Positions 1-7,676 of a stretch of 64,000 bases of DNA are shown one piece after another (position 1 is the stretch's first letter; the number at the start of each line of letters is the position of its first letter). The stretch lies in the IMG/VR virus record IMGVR_UViG_3300036766_000359, positions 1-64,000 of that record; one strand, given 5' to 3'. The notes under the pieces are model-generated. The model worked only from the letters and a program-made list of their open reading frames with translations, did not search any database and was not told where the DNA came from. Source of the stretch: a virus. A program made the translations under genes and the position numbers.

Positions 1-57
1 TTCAACCACGGGTTCAACCACGGGTTCAACCACGGGTTCAACCACGGGTTCAACCAC
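1..57. repeat. 12-bp tandem repeat encoding PVVE
   Basis: Four perfect copies of the 12-base unit TTCAACCACGGG lie head to tail at 1-48, followed by a degenerate fifth. The unit is a multiple of three, so copy number can change without a frameshift in the overlapping minus-strand frame. It probably continues past the window edge. Confidence 0.85.
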
Positions 58-270
58 TACAGATTGAGTAGTTGTCGGAACAGAGATGAGAGGATAAGAG
101 TGAGAAACCAAGTCTTCAATGGTTTCGATAACTTTACCTGGGATACCTTTGAAATGCATATTTCTTCCGTCTACAAAAGGTTGATGTTGATACTCAGAAA
201 CATGTTTCGCAACACTTGAAGTCGGAACAACACGTTCCGACTTACGTTTTGAAACTTTTCGATTCACCAC
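1..270 (-). CDS. Partial PVVE-repeat protein, runs off the left edge
   Basis: An open minus-strand frame runs from a GTG pair at 270/267 to base 1 with no stop, so the gene continues outside the window. The visible part is basic and hydrophilic at first (NRKVSKRKSERVVPTSS). A mixed stretch follows, then at least four PVVE units. There is no convincing ribosome site before the GTG. An internal ATG at 159 has a better one (GGAAG about five bases upstream) and may be the true start. The frame is also continuous with the actin-like gene upstream: after that gene's TGA the next codon is CTA and no stop follows for 107 codons. It could therefore be a C-terminal extension reached by readthrough. No family is recognised. 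The repeat resembles a flexible, extended linker. Confidence 0.5.
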   Translation of the reverse strand, partial: MVNRKVSKRKSERVVPTSSVAKHVSEYQHQPFVDGRNMHFKGIPGKVIETIEDLVSHSYPLISVPTTTQSVVVEPVVEPVVEPVVEPVVE

Positions 271-321
271 ATGGGGTGTTTGCGCCGACCAGGCACCCGG
301 AATTTCCGGGGCGACGGTTAG

Positions 322-1338
322 TCAATCACCGTCGTCCATCTGCGAAAGTAGTAGTAGACCGGTAGCGACAGATGTCATTGGATTGGTGGCATGACGAATC
401 TCGGATATCTGAATTGGAAACTTAGGTTTATACAATTCAAATCTTTCTTTGAATTTATCCAAGAAACCAGTGGCAAGGGATGTTCCCCCGGAGACAATGA
501 TTGGGAGGGGTTTAGAAATGTGGATCTCCCCCTTTTTACGTTGAAACGTCTCGATAATTTTGTCGATCGTATAATCGATAAGATTTTGGATAAATAATGA
601 TATAGCTTCTACTTCACGAGAATCATTAACGAGGTTGATGTCAACCCCACTTTCTTTAATGGAGCAAATTCTAGCAGCGGTAGTTCCAACAGCTCTGGCG
701 GCACCTGCGTCAACCCAGTCGCCACCACGACCAAGAGAAAATTCAAAAGCTGACATTGCATTATAAGAAAGACAAACGTTCGTCATACCACTGCCGTATG
801 AGATACCAAGCCCAGAAAAGTTTTCCTTCACGCACTCAGAATATATAACAGCCATAGCTTCATTAGCTGGTTCAGGAGAATAACCAAGTTCCTGAAGAAC
901 TTTCCCGATAATGGCAGAGTGATATAGGGTATTAGACCCGGGGACATCTATTGCAGGGGCGGGAACGGAATAACAACACTTTTCATCCTTCAAAGAAGGA
1001 GGACCCAAAACTTCTTGCATGATAAGAGCTATGATGCGCTGAGCATCAAGTTCACCGGCAGAAATAACACCGCCAGCCATCGGTCGACGTGCATCTTTGT
1101 TCAGCAAATTTGCGGTCTCGAGGGCAGCATCGCCAACAACCACGAGCCTTCCGTCTAACTCCGCGAAGCTCGTGTTCGAGAGCTTCAGCATCCGTTTATG
1201 CTCGAGCGGAAGATCAATGAAAGCATCACGGACTCTTTTCGTGATGATCTGGCCGCTAGACGTACGACGTGCGCCTACTATGTTCATAGTACCGATATCA
1301 CAGCCGATACCGGCATTAACTTTTTCAGAACTTGTCAT
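322..1338 (-). CDS. Actin-like ATPase (ParM/MreB superfamily)
   Basis: The 338-residue product has the segmented actin/Hsp70 nucleotide fold signatures. Phosphate-1 is GCDIGTMNIVGA near residue 12, phosphate-2 is GISYGSGMTNV near residue 176, and the adenosine loop is VSGGTSLATGF near residue 284. Bacterial and phage actins of this class polymerise with ATP and move or position DNA or capsids; which cargo applies here is unknown. The gene starts inside the end of the tandem-HNH gene (14-bp overlap), suggesting coupled translation. It ends in TGA followed by CTA and then an open frame encoding PVVE repeats. The assignment to the actin superfamily is fairly secure; the subfamily is not. An Hsp70-like or pilus PilM-like member would be the alternative. 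Confidence 0.75.
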   Translation of the reverse strand: MTSSEKVNAGIGCDIGTMNIVGARRTSSGQIITKRVRDAFIDLPLEHKRMLKLSNTSFAELDGRLVVVGDAALETANLLNKDARRPMAGGVISAGELDAQRIIALIMQEVLGPPSLKDEKCCYSVPAPAIDVPGSNTLYHSAIIGKVLQELGYSPEPANEAMAVIYSECVKENFSGLGISYGSGMTNVCLSYNAMSAFEFSLGRGGDWVDAGAARAVGTTAARICSIKESGVDINLVNDSREVEAISLFIQNLIDYTIDKIIETFQRKKGEIHISKPLPIIVSGGTSLATGFLDKFKERFELYKPKFPIQISEIRHATNPMTSVATGLLLLSQMDDGD

Positions 1339-2008
1339 TTTGAGCCTCCATGCGAGAAACAGTACGATTTACATGGCACCAACAGCAAACAATCTCACAT
1401 TTGTGTATTTCCGAAACAATACGATTAAAGCTAGCCTGACAACCAACTAGATTGGAGACGTTGTCTAGTTTATCGATTACATGATCAAAATCCATCTTCC
1501 AGGGGTCATATTTGTTTAAGCAATCAACACAAGGCTTGTTTTTAAATTCACGAATCATTGCGAGACGTTTAGCCCGTAAACGTGAAAGACTAGTGTAATG
1601 GATGCATTTTTTACAACCGCTTACGTATTTTGGTCGATGAACAGGGCATGTTGTTACATATGGAAGAAGTCTAGAATTAGAGCGATCGCGATGGCAACCA
1701 ACACAAACTAAGTCACATTTAGTCAGTTCCGATTTTAATTTTTCTAAGCTAGCCGTCGGATGATTTACCAGTCGAAAAATGTTATATGACTTAACTTCAT
1801 TCTGTCTATGGTCAAACGTCATGGCTTCTTTGATATATGAATTACCACAGTCCATGCATGGACTGGATTTAATCATTTGAATATGTCTACGTTTTACAGA
1901 ACGACATACAAATCGAAGATCTCTTAAATAAGAAGCGTTTGTTTCTCTCCAAAGCTTATTCCGTAAAGCTTTCGTGCTGGTATTAGTGGAATGAAGCTCT
2001 GGAGTCAT
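1325..2008 (-). CDS. Tandem HNH endonuclease-like protein
   Basis: The 227-residue protein contains two copies of the same Cys/His module. Copy one has CMDC (residues about 51-54), FDHR and CVGCHRDRS. Copy two has CVDC (about 160), DFDHV and CCWCHVNRT. This CxxC-DH-CxxCH-N/R pattern is that of HNH nucleases with a treble-clef zinc fold. Such freestanding genes in phage intergenic gaps are usually homing endonucleases that nick or cut the equivalent site in related genomes. It overlaps the start of the actin-like gene. The second copy is closer to a complete HNH; whether either is active cannot be told from sequence. A transcription factor with an HNH-derived zinc domain is possible but less likely. 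Confidence 0.6.
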   Translation of the reverse strand: MTPELHSTNTSTKALRNKLWRETNASYLRDLRFVCRSVKRRHIQMIKSSPCMDCGNSYIKEAMTFDHRQNEVKSYNIFRLVNHPTASLEKLKSELTKCDLVCVGCHRDRSNSRLLPYVTTCPVHRPKYVSGCKKCIHYTSLSRLRAKRLAMIREFKNKPCVDCLNKYDPWKMDFDHVIDKLDNVSNLVGCQASFNRIVSEIHKCEIVCCWCHVNRTVSRMEAQNDKF

Positions 2009-2037
2009 ATGAAAGGCGTGCCTCGGTGAAATTCACG

Positions 2038-2065
2038 AAAATGATACGCTGAACAAAATCATTTT
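2038..2065. terminator. Possible bidirectional terminator hairpin
   Basis: An 8-bp perfect inverted repeat, AAAATGAT / ATCATTTT with a 12-base loop, overlaps the last codons and stop of the poly-proline gene. On the plus strand it runs into six T residues. On the minus strand it is followed by TTTTCG. The stem is AT-rich and therefore weak. Confidence 0.3.
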
Positions 2066-2676
2066 TTCTTTCGAGCAGCCTTTAAAGCAGAAAGAGAATC
2101 ATCAAAGCCCACGACTGATGACTTCTCTTCACTCGAATTAATATGGACATTAGCGTTTTTAGGAACGATACTAGAAGGAATGAAAATTGGGTCAGATGGC
2201 TGAGAAATGATCAGGTCATGAACAATACTAGAGTGGGAGCCAGTCGGAATCTGAGCATTATGGACACTTGCTTGAGCAGAATAAGTTCGAAGGGCTTCAA
2301 GAACCTCATCAAACCTAGAATTCATGAATCGAAGTTCGTTCTGAAGGGACGCAACGTCAGATGACATCGGTGGTGGGGGTGGGGGTGGGGGTGGTGGGGG
2401 TGGTGGGGGTGGGGGTGGGGGTGGTTGAGGCGTAGATAGTGGTACAACGGGAGAAGTGTGACTGGTTATACCAGAACGGATAGGGACGATAGAAATAGGG
2501 ACGATAGAGATAAGTTTTTTACGTAAAAGTTCCTTCAAACTCAAAGACATGTTGTACGAATCAGAGCTTATCGTACATACACTGTCATCACCACCACGAG
2601 CCTGAAGTGTGAATTTAAGGTCTTCTACTGTGAGGCTCGTGTGAAGAAGATTTGATACTTTATATGAAGTATTCAC
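2059..2676 (-). CDS. Hypothetical protein with 19 consecutive prolines
   Basis: I do not recognise this 205-residue protein. Residues 1-80 are mixed, with two near-identical ISIVPIS-type segments. Nineteen uninterrupted prolines follow, then a predicted helical segment (SLQNELRFMNSRFDEVLEALRTY) that could form a coiled coil. The C-terminus is Ser-rich and ends in basic residues (KAARKKK). The long proline run would form a stiff polyproline-II rod and would stall ribosomes without elongation factor P. The start overlaps the end of the upstream gene by an ATGA, so translation is probably coupled. It lies among virion genes, so a structural spacer role is possible; this is inference. Confidence 0.6.
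   Translation of the reverse strand: MNTSYKVSNLLHTSLTVEDLKFTLQARGGDDSVCTISSDSYNMSLSLKELLRKKLISIVPISIVPIRSGITSHTSPVVPLSTPQPPPPPPPPPPPPPPPPPPPMSSDVASLQNELRFMNSRFDEVLEALRTYSAQASVHNAQIPTGSHSSIVHDLIISQPSDPIFIPSSIVPKNANVHINSSEEKSSVVGFDDSLSALKAARKKK
2368..2424. repeat. G-rich low-complexity tract (polyproline codons)
   Basis: Fifty-seven bases of TGG/GGG triplets on the plus strand, the template strand for the minus-strand gene, encode the 19-proline run. Many G-runs of three to five bases make it a candidate G-quadruplex. The tract would also be prone to slippage in multiples of three. Confidence 0.7.
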
Positions 2677-3362
2677 ATGTTCCTAGAAAGTATCTTTTTG
2701 AGTTCGGGAACAAAGTTCTCATATATAATGTCCTGCAGACCGTCCAAGAATTTTTTCATCAAGCCTTCAAAGTCTTTTTCTGGATACTTGATTCCAGAAT
2801 TTGTAGTTTTCAACTTTCTCGTAAAGGAGATATTCAGTTTCCCTGATTTACCAACTTCCATAGATCTCGGTGCTCCGAGACTACGAGGTGCTGCCGCTGC
2901 TATTTTATGGTTAAACTCACGAGTGCTGGACCGAATTTGCGTGTCTCTTGATTTTTTCTTAGTATCCTGAGAACGTTTTTTCGTGTCGTGCGATTTATTG
3001 CGCGCATCGTGCATGCTTGATATTCGGTGAATTTTGTTATCTTTAGATAACCCGTATCTTCTAACAGTGGCTTCTTCAAATTTTTCGTCAATACTGTCCA
3101 TCGCAGTTTTTCTAGAATCCATGACTTGTTTAGATAAATCCGTTTCTTCTACTGAATCAACTGATAAAAGTATTTCATATACAATTTCATCATCGTTAAC
3201 AATTGCTTGCAATTCATAATCATCAAGAAACTCGGAATCGTCAAATCCAGCTTCACTAAGAACGGACTTCAAAAGTCTTAAACCGTCTTTAGCTATAGTG
3301 TCACGAATTGAGTCAACAGACCTTTGCAACTGAACCATCAAAGGTGTGGTAATATCAGTCAT
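2673..3362 (-). CDS. Hypothetical charged helical protein
   Basis: The start is set at the ATG at 3362, which overlaps the upstream GIY-YIG stop as TAATG. A longer frame extends into that gene but gives an implausible N-terminus. The roughly 229-residue product begins MTDITTPLMVQLQRSVDSIR. It has an acidic helical first half and a central Lys/Asp/Ser-rich stretch built on a repeated (K/R)SxDTK(K/I) unit. The C-terminal segment is predicted mostly helical. No family is recognised. The gene sits in a chain of overlapping minus-strand genes, so it is likely co-translated with the poly-proline gene downstream. Confidence 0.6.
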   Translation of the reverse strand: MTDITTPLMVQLQRSVDSIRDTIAKDGLRLLKSVLSEAGFDDSEFLDDYELQAIVNDDEIVYEILLSVDSVEETDLSKQVMDSRKTAMDSIDEKFEEATVRRYGLSKDNKIHRISSMHDARNKSHDTKKRSQDTKKKSRDTQIRSSTREFNHKIAAAAPRSLGAPRSMEVGKSGKLNISFTRKLKTTNSGIKYPEKDFEGLMKKFLDGLQDIIYENFVPELKKILSRNM

Positions 3363-4306
3363 TATACTAAAGTGTTGCAAGAAAAACGAGCAGCATTTCT
3401 TATTTTTTGACAAGCACGGCAGCCATGGACTCCTCTAAACTGATTCATATCATGTCCACGAATACAATAATCTTTTGAAAGCGTTGATGAAATTTTCAGC
3501 TTATGGTACGAGTCAAGATTTTTTCCTTTATTCCAAACTGTACGTCCAGATGAAGTCTTACGTTCATAGTTAGAAATCGTTCTTCGATTGACATTAAAAA
3601 TTTTTGAAATTTCTAATTGCGTATACCCGTCAAATCGCATAGCACGAATTCTATAAATATCAGAAACACTAAGTTTTGAACACTTGGCGCGATGATTCTT
3701 AATAGCTAAATCGGTTTTGAGAAAAGCGGCTACACCGCTTTTCTTCGAAGCTTCCGAGCGAATAGCCAGAGCGTGAAGTTTTTCATTTTCTGTAAAAGAA
3801 GCTTCACGAGTTAGTCTAGCAGCGTACGCTTTTCTTAACAAAGAAGAACGTTCCTCCGGACTCTTAGATGCATTCATAGCAGCAGTATTTGCGGAAACTT
3901 TTGCTCGCCACATCGGATCTGCAGCTCTATCACGAATTTTTTTAGTCATTTTTTCTCGATACTCAGAACAATCCCATGGATTCTTCTTTTCCGGATATAG
4001 TTGTGAACCACCACCTTTTGCGAGGTTAAATCCTTTTTTCGGATTTCGAGTGCCTTCTTGCTCGATTATTATAATTTCTGTTGCATTAGCCCCTTCAAGG
4101 TCCCAGCTCATCGCAAGAACTTCATGAGAGAATGCATCTTTGCCGTATTTATGAATCGCATTTGCGAAGTAAGATCTATTTCCTTTAATGTTTCGAGCCT
4201 GAATTATATGCTGTGACCAACGTCTCTCCATTGTGCGAGACGTTAAACCGATGTAACGACGACCCGATTCAATATGTTTATGACAGTATATAGTCCAGTA
4301 TTTCAC
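3362..4306 (-). CDS. GIY-YIG homing endonuclease with helix-turn-helix
   Basis: The N-terminal 95 residues form a GIY-YIG nuclease. WTIYC supplies the GIY element and RRYIGLT the YIG element, followed by Arg in MERRW and a glutamate in IIIEQEGT. The middle contains NPWDCSEYREK, shared with the three other GIY-YIG genes in this window. Unlike its paralogues this copy also has a resolvase-like HTH (GYTQLEISKIFNVNRRTISN) and a Cys pair at the C-terminus (CIRGHD...CRACQ). GIY-YIG enzymes make site-specific breaks that drive their own copying. The gene fills a tight gap between two virion-region genes (stop overlaps the next start as TAATG). The start is GTG; no ATG is available in frame. Confidence 0.85.
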   Translation of the reverse strand: MKYWTIYCHKHIESGRRYIGLTSRTMERRWSQHIIQARNIKGNRSYFANAIHKYGKDAFSHEVLAMSWDLEGANATEIIIIEQEGTRNPKKGFNLAKGGGSQLYPEKKNPWDCSEYREKMTKKIRDRAADPMWRAKVSANTAAMNASKSPEERSSLLRKAYAARLTREASFTENEKLHALAIRSEASKKSGVAAFLKTDLAIKNHRAKCSKLSVSDIYRIRAMRFDGYTQLEISKIFNVNRRTISNYERKTSSGRTVWNKGKNLDSYHKLKISSTLSKDYCIRGHDMNQFRGVHGCRACQKIRNAARFSCNTLV

Positions 4307-4329
4307 ACCATAATTGTTCCATGAAAGGT

Positions 4330-5646
4330 CTAAATGTTTTCAAAAACTACAGTATTCCCGCGAATTTCGCGTTCGTCAGGAAGGACTTCACGCTCTGTCA
4401 TCATCGGCGTAGAACCTCCTTTTCCTGGAACAATATGCCTAGTTTGCGGAGCAGATAAACGGGCTGCATCGATGACAGAAACTTTATACCTAACGTCTCC
4501 TTCATCGAGATGAGATATGGAAAAGAACTGTTGTAGTTGCATGCCTCTGTTAGAAGGTGACCTGACAGGCCCAACTCCGTATCTGTCACCATTAAGTTTT
4601 ACGATGAAATCACGTTGCGAAAGCTGAGGGCTTGGACTTGTCCAAGTGTCGTATGGGTGAGCAAGAGTCCTGCCACGGTTACTTTGTGTAATCGATTTTT
4701 CCCCATCGTCAGGGGCTAAAATGATGTCATACGGACCATCGTAACCACCAAGAACACCAGTTCCAAAACAGACAAGACAGTCATTTGATGGCTGTTTGTT
4801 TGATTCAGAATAACAACCGCACTTTGGACCAACGACTTTCCTAATGAATACTTTAACTCTTTCTCCTCCCTGAATGAGCAAAAAGCGATTTCGACGGACC
4901 GCTTCTCTCCATATCCAGTCAAGTTTTTCAATTTCGTTATTATTAGTCTGTGAAGCTCTGTCTAATGGAGTTTCGTGAAGTTGGCCGGTGCAACTATCCA
5001 TGGCAACTGTTGCAATTCGATAAAAAACACGAGATGCAAGAGAGGTAACAACCTCGTTAGCTGTGTAACGGTATGTTGCTAGTACGACATCGGATGATGA
5101 AGTTGGAAGAACAGGCGGAACAAATTTTTGAGATGCCACGTCGAAACTAGCATAGTTCCTGAGTTCAACTTCTCCAGTCGGAGAGTTAATGTGTTCAACG
5201 AAAGCAGGAACGCCATTCACAGTAACATAAACGTTTAGATTCGTTATCTCAGGAACACCAGGCGTCGAATGAATAACGATTGGTCGATTTTGAACGCAGA
5301 AGACCCATTTACCGTCAGGGTCGGTATCACCCCTTACAACAAATGACCGAGATACATCTTCCTGAAGAGCAAGAACTGTCCTCGTCTTGTCACGAAAGAA
5401 AGTAGACCCGATGGGGGTAGTATTAAGTCTGTAAAACGGACCAAATTCGGAGTCAAAACTTCGATAGATGTTCACACCAATTATATTAAACTTGGTGTTA
5501 GCAGATATATCCGAAGGTAGTGTCCACCTAATGTCGAGGGTTTGTTTCTCGAAACCAGAAGAACAAGACAAATTCAGCGGAGGGAGCGGAAGCTCCGGGC
5601 TGTTTTGTTCAAGTATATGTACTGGCCTGTCAGTAGGAGTTGGCAT
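4330..5646 (-). CDS. Virion structural protein with fibronectin-like N-terminus and Cys pairs
   Basis: This 438-residue protein begins with a segment resembling a fibronectin type III or Ig-like beta sandwich (LDIRWTLPSDISAN...GVNIYRS). A central motif GPKCGCYSES...CLVCFGTG has four cysteines that could bind one metal, as in a zinc knuckle. The sequence GGYDGPYDIILAPDDGEKS and a beta-rich C-terminal half follow. I know this combination only from uncharacterised tail or baseplate proteins of large phages. Its position with Ig-like tail genes supports a tail role. The exact function is not known. Confidence 0.6.
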   Translation of the reverse strand: MPTPTDRPVHILEQNSPELPLPPLNLSCSSGFEKQTLDIRWTLPSDISANTKFNIIGVNIYRSFDSEFGPFYRLNTTPIGSTFFRDKTRTVLALQEDVSRSFVVRGDTDPDGKWVFCVQNRPIVIHSTPGVPEITNLNVYVTVNGVPAFVEHINSPTGEVELRNYASFDVASQKFVPPVLPTSSSDVVLATYRYTANEVVTSLASRVFYRIATVAMDSCTGQLHETPLDRASQTNNNEIEKLDWIWREAVRRNRFLLIQGGERVKVFIRKVVGPKCGCYSESNKQPSNDCLVCFGTGVLGGYDGPYDIILAPDDGEKSITQSNRGRTLAHPYDTWTSPSPQLSQRDFIVKLNGDRYGVGPVRSPSNRGMQLQQFFSISHLDEGDVRYKVSVIDAARLSAPQTRHIVPGKGGSTPMMTEREVLPDEREIRGNTVVFENI

Positions 5647-5678
5647 CCTTCCCTACCAAGGCAATTAGGGGCTTGTCG

Positions 5679-6008
5679 TTACTTCGGTTCGGAACTTTCC
5701 ATGCCCGTATTAGCAGGACCATCAGTCATTGGAGGGCTCGGTTTAATGAGAACATGCATCTCATCAGACCCGTCAGGACCTTTTCCAGACTTCATCTGAA
5801 CGATTTGCGCCGGATCAATACCCACTTCAGTCATCATCTTATCAAGAATACTCTGTCGACCCTGATAGAGAGAGTCAATATTCTCAAATAGAGACTTACG
5901 TTTAAGGTCCATCCGAACGAGTTCAGTGCTGAAATGAGCAATAGAGTTATCAAATCTATTGATCTGTTCAATCGTGTCAGGTTGCATGGGGATTCGGCGT
6001 TGTTCCAT
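5679..6008 (-). CDS. Small coiled-coil protein
   Basis: The start is placed at the ATG at 6008 rather than the upstream TTG at 6023. The product is about 109 residues. Residues 10-60 (TIEQINRFDNSIAHFSTELV and onward) have heptad-like hydrophobic spacing, consistent with a coiled coil. The C-terminal part is Pro/Ser/Gly-rich and probably disordered. No family is recognised. It lies directly upstream of the fibronectin-like virion gene and is probably co-transcribed with it. Confidence 0.5.
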   Translation of the reverse strand: MEQRRIPMQPDTIEQINRFDNSIAHFSTELVRMDLKRKSLFENIDSLYQGRQSILDKMMTEVGIDPAQIVQMKSGKGPDGSDEMHVLIKPSPPMTDGPANTGMESSEPK

Positions 6009-6074
6009 GACATACACTACCAAGCAAGATAACGACTCGTTTAGATTCCAAACAGTTTAAGTGTAAATTAATAT

Positions 6075-6356
6075 GTGAAGCTAGAAGAAATCACTCGTCT
6101 TCGTGAAGCAAGTGGATCAGTCGATATTAACAGTCGTCTCATAAGCTTCCTTTATCAACTCATGCGAGATCATGTCCCTCCTGGAACAGTGGAAGCAATA
6201 GCTCTTGACTGCAATTACCAGGAAGTTAAGTATACAAATGGGTGGTTAGCCCGGTATGCAGAGGACATAGCCAAAAGGCTGTCAGACACATCACTAACGC
6301 CAGAGAAAATACCTAGGCCAATCCCAGGTCCAGGAAAAAAAGTCACAAGTTTATAA
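6075..6356 (+). CDS. Hypothetical small protein
   Basis: A 93-residue plus-strand gene starts at GTG 6075; the overlapping ATG at 6073 reads directly into TGA. It is mostly helical (RLISFLYQLMRDHVPPGTVE, then YAEDIAKRLSD) with a Pro/Gly-rich basic tail. It ends back-to-back with the Vsr-like endonuclease gene, whose stop is the next base. It resembles small regulatory or structural phage proteins but I cannot assign it. The ribosome site is weak. Confidence 0.5.
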   Translation: MKLEEITRLREASGSVDINSRLISFLYQLMRDHVPPGTVEAIALDCNYQEVKYTNGWLARYAEDIAKRLSDTSLTPEKIPRPIPGPGKKVTSL

Positions 6357-7610
6357 CTAAATCAAGAAATTTTCAATTCGAGAATCAAGTCCGAGAAAAT
6401 CCGGCCCGACAAGCTCATGTTCCCAAACAACCAAACACTTGAGTCCAGTCTCAAGCCACTGATCTATGGTATTCTGTGCATGAACAGAATTTGGTTCTCC
6501 CGTCTTAGCTTCGCCATGCCAATAATCTCCGAATACCTCAACTACATGCGTTACACTATTGAAAGACGGATTACCATCTGATTTCGGGTATACCGGAAAA
6601 CAAAAATCTGGGTTACGGTTCTTCTTAACTGATGGAATTAATTTCCAGTAACTTCCATTCCCAGAAAAGCAAAAGAACGGGTACAACGCGCTAAATTTGC
6701 GTTCGATAGAATTGGGACCAGCTCGACGAGAGTGTTCAAGATGTTTTCTGGCGTATGCATAATTCTTCATTGGATGTGTAGCGCCATAACGAACAAGACA
6801 TGTTTTCTGGTATAACTCTTCATTATGAGTTATACTATATAACTCTTTAGCCTCATCGGTTTTCATGAAAAGCCTTAGAGACGAGTTCATTGACTCGCGA
6901 GTTTTAGGGTTTTGAGTAGTCCATTCGACGCCATACCGTTCAAGATTAGTTTGTCGAATTTTTTCAAGAATTTCAGGAGACTGAGCAGCATCCGGAACCC
7001 CATAACGCCGGGTCATGGTTTTTATACCTTTTGCGCGAATTTCAGGAACTCGTAAACTCTGTTCATCCCCATGACGTTCAAGAGTTGTAGCTAGTTGCTT
7101 TGCGCGAATCTCAGGAACCTGAGTTCCGTTATCAACCCCATGATTAGTTTGCCAGTATTGACGTATCTTTTCTTTAATCTCAGGTCGAGCGAAGTTATCT
7201 TTCGGAAGATGAGCAGTGCGATCTTTCCCATCCCAGTGCGACTGAACCTGTTCGAATAAGGATGATTCACGAGCAAATGGATTCTCAGCTCCGTAACGCT
7301 CCTTCATTGTTGCAGCCTTCTTAGCACGCGCAGCAGGAACATGGATGGCGTTAGTAACACCATCTCCATATTTCTTCTGGAAAGTAACTGCGATACGTTC
7401 AGATGCAACAACGTTCTTATCTCGTGCCTTCCAAGCTTCGCACATCTGACGATGACGCTTCATCTGAGTCAGAGACGTACTCTCATGACCGCAGAGACAT
7501 ATGGGGGTGCCTCGGTCAGGATTAGCTGCTAAAAAGGCAGGACACTTCCTCAAATGACCAGAAGTAACAGGCTTTTCGAACTCGCGATTACAATATTCAC
7601 ACTGAAACAT
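6357..7610 (-). CDS. Vsr-like homing endonuclease with zinc fingers and RYG repeats
   Basis: The 417-residue protein has three parts. The N-terminus has two C2H2-like fingers (CEYCNREF...HLRKC and CLCGHES...HRQMC). The middle has five or six copies of a unit of the form RAKKAATMKERYGAENPFA / RAKGIKTMTRRYGVPDAAQS, each thought to contact DNA. The C-terminus has a Vsr/EDxHD-type nuclease core (NPDFCFPVY, VVEVFGDYWHGE, CLVVWEHEL). This layout matches the I-Bth0305I class of phage homing endonucleases, in which the repeats give specificity and the Vsr fold cuts. A good promoter lies immediately upstream, so unlike most genes here it may be transcribed on its own. Confidence 0.75.
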   Translation of the reverse strand: MFQCEYCNREFEKPVTSGHLRKCPAFLAANPDRGTPICLCGHESTSLTQMKRHRQMCEAWKARDKNVVASERIAVTFQKKYGDGVTNAIHVPAARAKKAATMKERYGAENPFARESSLFEQVQSHWDGKDRTAHLPKDNFARPEIKEKIRQYWQTNHGVDNGTQVPEIRAKQLATTLERHGDEQSLRVPEIRAKGIKTMTRRYGVPDAAQSPEILEKIRQTNLERYGVEWTTQNPKTRESMNSSLRLFMKTDEAKELYSITHNEELYQKTCLVRYGATHPMKNYAYARKHLEHSRRAGPNSIERKFSALYPFFCFSGNGSYWKLIPSVKKNRNPDFCFPVYPKSDGNPSFNSVTHVVEVFGDYWHGEAKTGEPNSVHAQNTIDQWLETGLKCLVVWEHELVGPDFLGLDSRIENFLI

Positions 7611-7617
7611 CTAACCA

Positions 7618-7646
7618 GTATAGCACAATTTCGGACATAACGCAAG
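7618..7646 (-). promoter_or_regulatory. Sigma70-like promoter for the Vsr-like endonuclease
   Basis: On the minus strand there is TTGCGT, a 17-base spacer and TATACT, with the extended -10 element TG one base before the hexamer. The predicted transcription start falls at about 7611, one base before the ATG at 7610, so the mRNA would be leaderless or nearly so. Confidence 0.6.
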
Positions 7647-7676
7647 TAGTGGAAATAAAACTCCATATGTATCAAA

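Noticed and set aside
1-57. 12-bp repeats at the left edge as a possible CRISPR or attachment site
   Set aside because: The repeats are contiguous, have no spacers, and encode a regular PVVE peptide.
3652-3659. TATAAATA on the plus strand
   Set aside because: It lies inside a minus-strand GIY-YIG gene with no plus-strand gene downstream.
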